Source of the DNA: Mesostigma viride
Lineage: Eukaryota > Streptophyta > Mesostigmatophyceae > Mesostigmatales > Mesostigmataceae
Direction of reading: 5' to 3'
Assembly: GCA_009746045.1 (NCBI GenBank)
Contig: RPFO01000648.1
Span: 1,038,021 to 1,102,020, forward strand
DNA length: 64,000 bases
Shown here piece after piece: positions 1 to 9,674 of this stretch. The notes below the pieces were generated by a model that was not told where the DNA came from, did no database searches, and saw only the letters and a program-made list of their open reading frames with translations. Position 1 is the stretch's first letter, and each line of letters begins with the position of its first letter. Made by a program: the position numbers and the translations under genes.

Positions 1-139
1 CCTGTGAGAGATTTTAGCATATATAATACATGGATGTGCGTCATCATCCATGCTAGCATATCGAGCCCGTGGACACCGGGTACTAACCATCTTCGACATG
101 TACCTTTCGTACACCTGGATGCGTGGTTGTGCCTTGCAG

Positions 140-475
140 AAGCCCCTGCTGGGCAACGTGGCTAGTACAAGGCTATCCTCCGGGCTGACCGTGGCGCGCA
201 AGAAGACGCGTGTGCTGGTACTCGTCCCAGGCATCGCCGCCATCGAAGTGGAGACCGTGCGCGCCGCGTTTTGGGAGGCTGGCACCGGCCCTGGCCGCAA
301 CTTCCTCAACCTGCAAGTGAAGGAGCTCAACAGCACGAGCGCTGCGCATGGCATCCTGGGCCGCGCGTTTGGTCGGGCAGCGGTTGCCCAGATCGAGGGC
401 AATGCGGACAAGTACGCAACTTCTGGCATTTACGCCACGGACTGCGTTTATGATCAGTTTGGCAGGACTGGCTAG
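140..475 (+). CDS. Root-cap-like protein, C-terminal exon (partial gene)
   Basis: This is the last exon of a gene that begins before the window. A TTGCAG acceptor ends at 139, and the frame is open and GC-rich at third positions until TAG at 473-475. The peptide ends in a pattern I associate with the plant Root_cap/LEA-related family: an LNLQVKELN strand, then SAAHGILGRAFG, then GNADKYATSGIYATDC. In that family a conserved GxLGxTy element is followed by a D-K-Y-x-(T/S)-S stretch and a late cysteine. The family's function is poorly known, and extracellular or wall association has been suggested in land plants. An ATG at 50 lies in frame but upstream of the acceptor, so it is more likely intronic. 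Family assignment is moderate; coding status is more secure. Confidence 0.5.
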   Translation, partial: KPLLGNVASTRLSSGLTVARKKTRVLVLVPGIAAIEVETVRAAFWEAGTGPGRNFLNLQVKELNSTSAAHGILGRAFGRAAVAQIEGNADKYATSGIYATDCVYDQFGRTG

Positions 476-570
476 GTTTATGTTCATGGTTGGAAGGTAT
501 TTTCCAGCACTTGGGTTGGGTGTTTGTTTGCATGCTATGTTGTCGTGAGTAGATTTGTGACTGGTCAGTA

Positions 571-1346
571 GCTTGTGTTACGGCCCAGACCTTTGTATGG
601 GCGTAACAATGCCTTCAATAAATAAGTCGAAAGTCATTTGTTATTCGTTTGGGACTTTCGATAGCTCGCTTTTATTAAGTCCGTAGGACGATAGGACTCA
701 ATTCGGGACTTATTTGGGAATTTGTCCTAAGTTGGGGACTTTGTGTGTTTATTTGGTACTTCGTATGTTTCGGACCAGTTATTTTGGGCCTAGCCAGAAG
801 TACTTGGTCAGGACTTTTGTATGGTGCGGGACAGGGCTATGGAACTATGGAACCTCGGCTGCGAGGCCATGGCCGCTGACCAGGAAGGTCGGAGGTGGCG
901 CGGCGAGGGTTGGAAGAATTCCATTGTTCGACTACGTCAAGACTTGTCCTTGTGTGGCAAGTTCCGGGGGAGTTGGTTTTACTAGTCTGATGGGTGTACA
1001 TGGGCTGGGACATAGTACCCCTATGGTCAACCTGATTTTTGCCCTGCGTGGCAAGTAGAGTAACCCTGCGTGGTTAGTAGTATGCTTGTTGTGTGTTTTC
1101 TCCCTTTTGCTGGTCCTTATCTGCATGATGGTAGGGACTACCGTTCCCCGGAGAGGGGGAGGAGTGTTGCGGGCCTGGCCTTTAGAGCAGGCGCAACAAT
1201 GAAATAAAGTTTGGATTTTGGCTTGTTGTCATAGTCCGTAGGACTTTGGGACTCATTTCGGGACTGAATTTGGGAATTGTCCCTTGGTCAGGACTTTTGT
1301 ATGGAATTATGACAGTTGTGTGATTCGGACTAGTTATTTTGGGCCT
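571..1346 (+). repeat. Diverged direct repeat pair (about 571-830 and 1170-1346)
   Basis: Two segments share an ordered set of words: ggc(g/c)(t/c)aacaatg plus an AATAAA-like string, then agtccgtaggac, then ttcgggact, then tttgggaat, then cttggtcaggacttttgtatgg, and ttattttgggcctag. Word order differs partly between the copies. They look like old terminal repeats of a retroelement that has lost its coding part. No RT or recombinase motif lies between them. Confidence 0.5.
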
Positions 1347-1535
1347 AGGTTGATGTATGAGATCTTCTAGGGGCCGGTGCAGCCGCGCCGCGCTGCGTAC
1401 TTTACAGCTGGTTGAGATCTTGTACTCATGCGTGGATTATCTAGGCGAGGGTCGATGTCGACCCGAGGATCTTGTGTGGACTGCATGCTTCGGAATTCTC
1501 TGGAAGGTCGGCGCCACTTGCCAGCTTGGTGGCAG

Positions 1536-1940
1536 ACCTAGGTGAAATTGGTCCGAGGACGAGAGTCTTGTCCTCTTGGTTCGGAATAAAGTGTGTGTAT
1601 TGTCACCTGTCCGAGCCCGGGGCATTATTCCAACTGCATTTGGTAGCTCCATCCTAAATGTAGGTTGTGTAGATTAATGCACACAGTGAGCCGTAGCAGT
1701 GCAAATGCCACAGCTGCTCCGTTAATCCCACTCCGGAGAGTGGTGAGCGGTTAACCCAGATTTCCGTCATAACTTACCCTAACATAGGATCTTTTGCACG
1801 TACGTCCCAGACGGGTTCGTTACAGTAGCGCAGCTAGGTGAAATTGGTCTGAGGACGATGGACTCGCCCTCTTTGGTTTGATGATTAATGAAATGAGTGA
1901 TGACGACTCTCTCAGACCAAGGGGCACTAATCCGGATGTC
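1536..1940 (+). repeat. Second diverged direct repeat pair (1536-1632 and 1827-1930)
   Basis: Both segments begin ctaggtgaaattggtc(c/t)gaggacga, continue with a CCTCTT(G)GTT word, and end in a ggggcat/ggggcac word. They are about 290 bp apart and probably belong to the same relic as the pair just upstream. Confidence 0.45.
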
Positions 1941-2337
1941 ATTTGCCTCATGGCATGCCATGTTATATGGCTAGATTAAATAATCATGCTATAAGGCCTA
2001 GCTGAGGATTAACCGCGGCTCAGTTAGTCAATTTACTGCGATAGTTTGCTTGCTATCGCGGTACGCGGATACGCGGCTATGCTGTCTTGTTAAAGTGCAC
2101 CTTATACTAGATTAGATCTTTCGCACTGTCCGGCTCGGGATGTAACACTTGCTAAAACCAAGTAGAACATTTGTTGAGCTATGATCATGGTAGTCTACGC
2201 TGCCTAATAGTATCAGACACACGGGGCACTCGGCTCGTCATACAACACCGCCAAGTGGTGGTGTTCGCCGTACTTCACCCCCAAGATATACTTAAGCATC
2301 CTAGTAAAGTTGTTCCATTCAATCAAAGGAGGTGTGT

Positions 2338-2469
2338 GAATGAATGAATGAATGAATGAATGAATGAATGAATGAATGAATGAATGAATGAATGAATGAA
2401 TGAATGAATGAATGAATGAATGAATGAATGAATGAATGAATGAATGAATGAATGAATGAATGAATGAAT
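2338..2469 (+). repeat. (TGAA)n microsatellite, about 33 units
   Basis: A pure tetranucleotide run. Translated on the minus strand it gives a spurious SFIH repeat that should not be called a protein. Confidence 0.97.
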
Positions 2470-2872
2470 TAAACTCGTGCTCCCGTTGGGGAGTCACGGA
2501 GCACCGAAGTGCTTTTAATCCCTGTGTGTGCACTACAGGAGAAAGGGCAGAGACCCCCAGTCTCCTTCATGCCAAAGGCATGCCACAGCTGCAATCGGGC
2601 GCGGCTAGCTAAAAGGACAGGCTAACGATCCGGCAAACTGTGGGTGCAATAAGACCCGTGTGAGCATATCATAGCAAGGAGCGTGGGCAAGTAATCTGAA
2701 CATAGCCAGGGCGTAGCATGGCTGTACTAGGACTAGGCTAAGGCTATGGCTGGTTGTGTACCGTGCGTTGGCGGCACGTGACTAGGTGTGTTGGCACAGC
2801 TAGGCAACATTCTAGGCATGGCTGCCTTAGCGGCAGTGACGCCAATGGTTACAAGCTAGGGCTATTGCTATT

Positions 2873-3189
2873 CTAGCCCGCTGGGGGCGTCCACATCTTG
2901 TGGTTGATCATCAGGTCCCCGCCCCTCCAGTACACCTTGGGCTTCTGGGGGTCCTGCTTATATGGCGGAGGTATTCCGGCCACAGGTCGCGTCGCTGCTG
3001 TTGCTGAGCGGGGGTGAGGTCGTCATCCAGCGTCCAGGTGAGGTCGTGCAACCGCTTGCGACGAGAGAGGAACCGCTGCTTATCCTCAGGGGAGGGGAAG
3101 GTGAGTAGGACTGGTGGGGGAGCCGCCTTGTCCCGTGAGTGGGGAAGGCGGTGGCACCCACGCAGTTCTACCTCACCTACCAGGCCCAT
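2873..3189 (-). pseudogene. LINE-type ORF1 (RRM-like) C-terminal fragment, frameshifted
   Basis: The minus strand encodes a peptide with PVLLTFPSPEDKQRFLSRR, then DDLTPAQQQQRRDLWPEYL. This is the arrangement seen at the end of LINE ORF1 nucleic-acid-binding proteins: a strand that reads 'vlvrF.s..dk..il..r', then 'DLTp.q...R..lwp'. After about 2960 the frame shifts, and the next frame continues with PKVYWRGGDLMINHKMW before TAG at 2873-2875. A one-frame break therefore separates two halves of the same domain. Upstream sequence of the ORF is missing and is replaced by a TGAA microsatellite. It is a dead fragment; the family call rests on motif order only. Confidence 0.55.
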
Positions 3190-3197
3190 GAGGGTAA

Positions 3198-3437
3198 GAA
3201 TGAATGAATGAATGAATGAATGAATGAATGAATGAATGAATGAATGAATGAATGAATGAATGAATGAATGAATGAATGAATGAATGAATGAATGAATGAA
3301 TGAATGAATGAATGAATGAATGAATGAATGAATGAATGAATGAATGAATGAATGAATGAATGAATGAATGAATGAATGAATGAATGAATGAATGAATGAA
3401 TGAATGAATGAATGAATGAATGAATGAATGAATGAAT
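3198..3437 (+). repeat. (TGAA)n microsatellite, about 60 units
   Basis: A pure tandem run directly abutting the 5' side of the LINE-like fragment. Confidence 0.97.
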
Positions 3438-4031
3438 CACATCAATCCGACGCCGCGCCGAAGTGTCCGCGGCAAATCCGGGGTGAAATTGACGAAATTC
3501 GGTGCGCGCGGGAGATGTTGAGTGCAAATTTCATTGCGAAGGCTATTAAAAAATTAAATTAAATTATAACATGCCTCCGTGGGGAGGTCATGTAGCACAT
3601 ATTTCATGATGGAGGCTATGGTGGCGTGAAAATTTACTGTGCACGGATTACGAAGCCATTTTGTACCGGATTTCGCTTGTTCGATCGGCATTGACGTAAG
3701 GAAATTTATTCTGCAAAAAAAAGGTCGGTAAACAGTTTTTTTTTGTGTGTGTGCGAGGGCAAACACGCAGCAGTGGCCAGTTTCGCGCGCCGAGCGCAGC
3801 CACCCCTGCGTGTTCAAGGTAATGGCTAGCACAGATTAGACGCTACTGGTGGGAGGGCACACTTTCGAACGATTCCTTATATCATTTCGAAGAAATCCAG
3901 CACAGCGATTCCCTTAATTTTGCGTTTCCATGTTGCACGCAATTTTCCCGTAAAAGTCAGATTTATAGGAGCGCTGACAGGGGCAAAAATGCATGTCGTG
4001 GATTTAATCGCTTTTACCCCTTTTTTTGCAG
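3438..4031. other. No gene recognised; likely intron upstream of the zinc-ribbon exon
   Basis: This stretch is AT-rich and without convincing coding frames. It ends in a strong pyrimidine tract and AG at 4030-4031, as expected for a 3' intron end. Confidence 0.4.
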
Positions 4032-4158
4032 CTTTATGACTTCCCTTGGGCAGAGCAACATCGTCAGCTGCATAACCTGCGGGCGGGGCTCGCTGCCGAC
4101 GTCGCTGGTGTGCCCGGGGTGCGGGAGAACCACCATCTACTGGTTTCTATCGTCGTAA
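4032..4158 (+). CDS. Small zinc-ribbon protein, terminal exon or short ORF
   Basis: A T-rich tract and GCAG acceptor (to 4031) are followed by a GC-rich frame ending at TAA 4156-4158. An in-frame ATG at 4036 would give a 40-residue product by itself. The peptide holds two paired cysteine knuckles, SCITCGRG and LVCPGCGRT, which is the C-x2-C ... C-x2-C spacing of a treble-clef or rubredoxin-like zinc ribbon, and it ends in an aromatic, hydrophobic tail (IYWFLSS). Either it is a free-standing microprotein or, more likely given the acceptor, the last exon of a plus-strand gene whose upstream exons I could not find. Function is unknown; such ribbons bind zinc and mediate nucleic-acid or protein contacts. 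Confidence 0.5.
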
Positions 4159-4507
4159 CCCGCTTTCTTGTCGTAATTAACCGGCGTAGTCTAGTGGTTT
4201 AAGCGTCCGGCGACGGGCGAAACGAACTCTTACCCTGACGCCATGGCCTGAGAAGGCACTCCGAGAAGGACTGGGGCGGGCGGGCTAAATAAAACGCGAC
4301 AGTGCCCGCACCCCGCCGGCTCACCCCGGCGAACAAGACGAAGCGCACTGTTCCCCCCCTGGGCCCATCGCTGCCGTCGCCGGGCGGCACGTTGGGGAGG
4401 CGGCTCCTTCTCCCTTTTTTGGTGCCTGTTGCATCATTTTGAACCCCTGGCCAACGGAGGCATGTTCATGAATGAGTGGATGCATGCATGAATGAATGGA
4501 TGCATGA
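4159..4507. other. Intergenic, no gene recognised
   Basis: 3'-flank of the zinc-ribbon exon. It includes a short stretch (about 4180-4200) that looks like a tRNA A box but has no matching B box or cloverleaf. Confidence 0.4.
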
Positions 4508-5256
4508 TTGATGGGGGAGGGAGGGAGGGAGGCGGGAGGGAGGGGGAGGGAGGGAGGGAGGGAGGGGGGAGGGAGGGAGGGAGGGAGGAGGGAGGGAGGG
4601 AGGGAGGGAGGGAGGGAGGGAGGGAGGGAGGGAGGGAGGGAGGAGGGAGGGAGGGAGGGAGGGAGGGAGGGAGGGAGGGAGGGAGGGAGGGAGGGAGGGA
4701 GGGAGGGAGGGAGGGAGGGAGGGAGGGAGGGAGGGAGGGAGGAGGGAGGGAGGGAGGAGGGAGGGAGGGAGGGAGGGAGGGAGGGAGGGAGGGAGGGAGG
4801 GAGGGAGGGAGGGAGGGAGGGAGGGAGGGAGGGAGGGAGGGAGGGAGGGAGGGAGGGAGGGAGGGAGGGAGGGAGGGAGGGAGGGAGGGAGGGAGGGAGG
4901 GAGGGAGGGAGGGAGGAGGGAGGGAGGGAGGGAGGGAGGGAGGGAGAGGGAGGGAGGGAGGGAGGGAGGGAGGGAGGGAGGGAGGGAGGGAGGGAGGGAG
5001 GGAGGGAGGGAGAGGAGGGAGGGAGGGAGGAGGGAGGGAGGGAGGGAGGGAGGGAGGGAGGGAGGGAGGGAGGGAGGGAGGGAGGGAGGGAGGGAGGGAG
5101 GGAGGGAGGGAGGGAGGGAGGGAGGGAGGGAGGGAGGGAGGGAGGGAGGGAGGGAGGGAGGGAGGGAGGGAGGGAGGGAGGGAGGGAGGGAGGGAGGGAG
5201 GGAGGGAGGGAGGGAGGGAGGGAGGGAGAGGGAGGGAGGGAGGGAGGGAGGGAAGG
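4508..5256 (+). repeat. (GGGA)n block, about 187 units with slips
   Basis: Polypurine GGGA/GGAG tandem run with scattered one-base slips (ggagg, gggga). The long REGG and PPSL frames on its two strands are artefacts. The G-rich strand could form G-quadruplexes or, as homopurine-homopyrimidine DNA, triplex structures. Confidence 0.97.
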
Positions 5257-5266
5257 CATGACTGTG

Positions 5267-5382
<116 letters not shown>

Positions 5383-5385
5383 GTT

Positions 5386-5797
5386 ATGGGTGGGTGGGTG
5401 GGTGGGTGGGTGGTGGGTGGGTGGGTGGGTGGGTGGGTGGGTGGGTGGGTGGGTGGGTGGGTGGGTGGGTGGGTGGGTGGGTGGGTGGGTGGGTGGGTGG
5501 GTGGGTGGGTGGGTGGGTGGGTGGGTGGGTGGGTGGGTGGGTGGGTGGGTGGGTGGGTGGGTGGGTGGGTGGGTGGGTGGGTGGGTGGGTGGGTGGGTGG
5601 GTGGGTGGGTGGGTGGGTGGGTGGGTGGGTGGGTGGGTGGGTGGGTGGGTGGGTGGGTGGGGTGGGTGGGTGGGTGGGTGGGTGGGTGGGTGGGTGGGTG
5701 GGTGGGTGGGTGGGTGGTGGGTGGGTGGGTGGGTGGGTGGGTGGGTGGGTGGGTGGGTGGGTGGGTGGGTGGGTGGGTGGGTGGGTGGGTGGGTGGG
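5386..5797 (+). repeat. (GGGT)n block, about 103 units
   Basis: Tandem GGGT run with three slips, separated by only a few bases from the TGCG run. Confidence 0.97.
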
Positions 5798-5959
5798 GAA
5801 GGTGTGCTTTTTATTATGATGATTAGCTAAGTTACGTGTGTGTTGTTGATGTACATGTTGACGTTGTATCATGGGCGTGTGCCCCTAAGTCTGCCTTCCT
5901 GCAATATCACATAATATATCATCAAGATGTGTTGTTGGGAACCTGACTATATATCCCAA

Positions 5960-6770
5960 ACTGGAATGGTTGACTTGCAACTATGGGATGAAACCCTTGA
6001 AAAACAATTACTAGGAACTGCATTTTTTGTGCAATGTTGCTAGCATCTGTCACCTATTGGTCATGCAAACAGTCTGAATTTCTTGTGGGCAGTTAAAATA
6101 GATGTTTTTATGAGCTGTGCAAAGTTCTAGGCTGTTCAGAGTTCATTGATATAGGCACCCATGTGTTGGAACCCTTGGAAAACCATGATTAACTGCTTTT
6201 TGGGGTATTTATGCTAGCATTTGTCACCAATTTGTCGTCCAACCAGCCTGAAACTTTGTGGGCATGCTGCATGGGATGTGTTTAGAACATGTGCAAAGTT
6301 CCAGCTCCAACTGAGCTCATTTGGTGTCATTATGTATGCATATGTGTGATAAAACCCTTGGAAAACCATGAAAAACTGCTTTTTTTGGGTATTTATGCTA
6401 GCATTTGTCACCAATTTGTCATCCAACCAGCCTGAAACTTTGTGGGCATGCTGCATGGGATGTGTTTAGAACATGTGCAAAGTTCCAGCTCCAACTGAGT
6501 TCATTTGGTGTCATTATGTATGCATATGTGTGATAAAACCCTTAAAAAACCATGAAAAACTGCATTTTTTGGGTATTTATGCTAGCATTTGTCACCAATG
6601 TGTCATCCAACCAGCCTGAAACTTTGTGGGCATGCTGCATGGGATGTGTTTAGAACATGTGCAAAGTTCCAGGCCCAACTGAGTTCATTTGATGTCATTA
6701 TATATGCATACATGCCAGAAAGTGCTGAAAATACGGTATTTTTTGCTAGCAAATGTCACCATGTTACCAC
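5960..6770 (+). repeat. About 185-bp tandem repeat, four to five decaying copies
   Basis: The word tgtc(a/g)tccaaccagcctgaaac recurs at about 6232, 6416 and 6601. In each copy it is followed by tttgtgggcatgctgcatggg, then gtttagaacatgtgcaaagttcca. The flanking copies at both ends are more diverged. No coding potential is seen. Confidence 0.85.
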
Positions 6771-6916
6771 GCTGCTAACTCCCAAAAATTTTTTTGACCA
6801 CATGACATCATAAGATATCTGATAAGGAACCTTGGTGCCAAATTTGAGGTCAAACTGACCATTATTCCATCTCCAAATATTTTCCAGGGGAAGAAAATGG
6901 GTTTTCGGATTGATGT

Positions 6917-7110
6917 GATGAATGAATGAATGGATGAATGAATGAATGAATGAATGAATGGATGAATGAATGAATGAATGAATGAATGAATGAATGAATG
7001 AATGAATGAATGAATGAATGAATGAATGAATGAATGAATGAATGAATGAATGAATGAATGAATGAATGAATGAATGAATGAATGAATGAATGAATGAATT
7101 AATGAATGAA
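6917..7110 (+). repeat. (TGAA)n microsatellite with TGGA interruptions
   Basis: About 48 tetranucleotide units with interruptions at three points. Confidence 0.95.
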
Positions 7111-7114
7111 GATA

Positions 7115-7890
7115 TGTCATGAACATTCCATCCCATGTTCCCCTCCCACTGAGGACTTATGCTCACGTGACGCAGTCACGTGTCTATTAATTAATTAATT
7201 AATGTCATGAACGGGGTGTTTTGTCCTCACCTAGCGTGCCCCAGGCTACGCGCGGCCGGGCCGCCGACGTCCATGGACAAGTTCTGTGATAGGCTAGGCA
7301 TGGGCATGTGCTACCCTAGACGGGACGGGCTCACACTCGGGCAGCCTCCTGGTTGGTCTGTAGTGCGGAGGCAGATGGTTCGCAAGGATAGATGGCATGC
7401 AGTGCTGATCGAAGGAGACCACCCCCACGTCAGTGGGGGCTTCGCGTTTGACCCAGTTTGGCATTCATAGCGATTCAGGCGCCGTGGTGCCCACAACCCT
7501 GTAACTAGGAACTAGATTAATTAATTAATTAATTAATTAATTAATAGACACGTGAGGAACTAGATAGCTAGCATCATCCATTCCATCCCATGTTCCACTC
7601 CCACTGAGGACTTTTGCTCACGTGACGCAGTCACGTGCATTCTGATCAGGTGCATGTACATCAATTAATGTCATGAATGGGGGCGTAGGATGAACTGGCC
7701 CCTATACATGTCTGGCCCATGCATGCATGCATGTCGCATTAATTAATTAATTAATAGACACGTGACTGCGTCACGTGAGCATAAGTCCTCAGTGGGAGGG
7801 GAACATGGGATGGAATGGATGGTATATGCTATCATCTAGGTCCTAGTTACAGGGGTGTGGGCACCGCGGCCCGAATCGCTATGAATGCAT
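7115..7890. repeat. Nested direct and inverted repeats with CACGTGAC palindromes
   Basis: A segment reading cattccatcccatgttcc, cccactgaggact, then cacgtgacgcagtcacgtg occurs at 7122-7188 and 7578-7637, and in inverted orientation at 7757-7826. A second segment (catagcgattc(a/g)gg ... cctgtaactagga) at about 7465-7515 is inverted at about 7838-7888. Together they form an inverted repeat with arms of about 130-170 bp around a ~115-bp loop. Runs of TTAA flank several copies. This resembles a foldback or MITE-like element, but no transposase is present. Confidence 0.75.
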
Positions 7891-9674
7891 GTCGCATGTC
7901 CTGCCTTTTCCAAGCCCGGCATTACGACTTATTAATGTAGAAGACGCCGTGCTCGCAAAATTGATATCGATGTCCACCCTCTAATTGCTTCTGTTTTCCC
8001 GGAGAAACAGTATGCCCTTCATGATCTGATAATCCAATCACGCTGCGCATCGCTTTACTTTGAGCTCTCATGTGCACAATGGTGGCTAATTGGTGGATTT
8101 AAGATTTTATAAACAAAGCCCGTAATTAGGGGTGCAACTGCTGCAGTGCAAGCCGTAGTATAATTGCCAGAGTGCCCTACTCCAGCATGATGAACATCAG
8201 ACACACACCACCATTCCGTTAACATCCACAGGTCAGCCCTGCAGTAGGAACGGAAGCCTTCCAATCTGCTACAACAGATCCGTGGCGGGCGGTTTGCATA
8301 GTCAACAACGTGGCCACCAACCCACGAACCCTCCCAGGCCATGCCAAGGGGCACACACCTGCCCATGGATGCACACAAGAAGTTTTAAGAAACAACAAGG
8401 GCTGCATCCTGGTCTACATCATCTTCTCAAGCAACACCGCGACAGATGGTGGTGGTGATAACAGCCGCCGTCGATGGCGGATCGCAATGCCAGAGACCAC
8501 AAGGGGGAGTGCTCCCGCCAGGGATGGGGACTCCATGCATGGCAAGACAGCAATGCCTTCAGGCTGCCCGTTACCCTCCACGTCTCCGCTCTTCAGTGGA
8601 GTGTACATGTCCGACCAAAAACACGGACATGCACAAACTGCTAACATGGCATGGCGTACAGCGGCAATCCCCAGTACAAATTGCGCAAATCCCATGCCCC
8701 CTTGGCCTCTAGTACCGCTGCTCCCAAGCAGCGCAGTGGTGGCCGAGTCCACCCGATGTCGTCTCCTTGGTCAGCATGCCATGTCGATGCGTCGCTGTCG
8801 AGCCACCTGTCCTGGGGACCATCTGGGTGCCTCTCCCAGGGGGGACCGCATGGTCTGATCATAGTCAGAGCTGCCGGCATTATTTCAGGGACGGCTCAAC
8901 GCCCGTCTTGCTACGCGATCGTTATCCTGGTGCAACTAAACCGACCGGGTAATTGATGCACCGGTCAGACTAAGATGCTCCAAGTGCCCCAGTAGGTTGT
9001 TGGAACCTGATTCGGCACACCAAAAAGGTCCCCCCTCAAGATCAAAGCTATTCCAGGGGTGTATTTGTGGCCCACATATGTGTGGCAACAAACAACCCGT
9101 GTAGGTGTGGCTCAAATAGGTGTGGCAACGAGCAGGGCCAATGGGACAAAACCGCCCAAAATGACATGGCATGCCGTGATCCACCATCTTCCACGCTCGC
9201 CCATGCTTGTCCCTACCCACCCTTGCCCGCCACTGTAGGGCCAAATCCGTTCTTCGTCATGTGGCTCGCTCATCCCCTTGTTGTCCGCTCACCTAAACGG
9301 CCTGACTTCTCGGCCATTTTGTTGCATGATCGTTTCTGGCCCAACCGGCCTTACATCTCCTCGCAAACCTGGTTCGCATCCATCGCTTGTTTCACCTCTC
9401 CATTTCACCACTCCGCGCCTTCCTTGCCCTCCTTTATCACCGCTATCCCTCCACCCCTTCTTGCCCTTCTCATTCCTGTTTGCAGGCTATCAGCCCTTCA
9501 CCCCTTCCTGCGCATCCTATAGGCAGTCCTCCCCTATCCCTCCACCACTCCTTGCCTGTCGATACAAAGGGAGGCACCCATGTTGTCCATGTTGCCCCTT
9601 CATCGCCTCCTTTCCCAACTACAGTTGCTTAGGGTCTACAGTTGCTAATCCTCTCGGTCATCCCCGCTTTCCCT
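7891..9674. other. 3' flank of the transporter gene, no further gene recognised
   Basis: I see no frame with convincing coding bias plus splice sites. On the minus strand a TGTAA string (the usual green-algal poly(A) signal) occurs at 9351-9355, about 320 nt after the transporter stop codon, so the 3' UTR probably ends near there. Confidence 0.4.

Larger units (their letters stand above)
476..2337. other. Intergenic stretch with diverged repeats, no gene recognised
   Basis: Downstream of the root-cap-like exon I see no exon that combines coding bias with splice signals. Several AATAAA-like strings occur (near 618, 1202 and 1587). The stretch holds the two repeat pairs listed separately. Confidence 0.5.

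Noticed and set aside
4178-4260. tRNA gene (A-box-like tagtctagtggttta)
   Set aside because: No B box, no cloverleaf and no 3' terminator at the right distance.
8310-8956. Open frames of 100-180 codons on the plus strand
   Set aside because: Several frames are open at once, with no domain, no codon bias and no splice context; probably chance.
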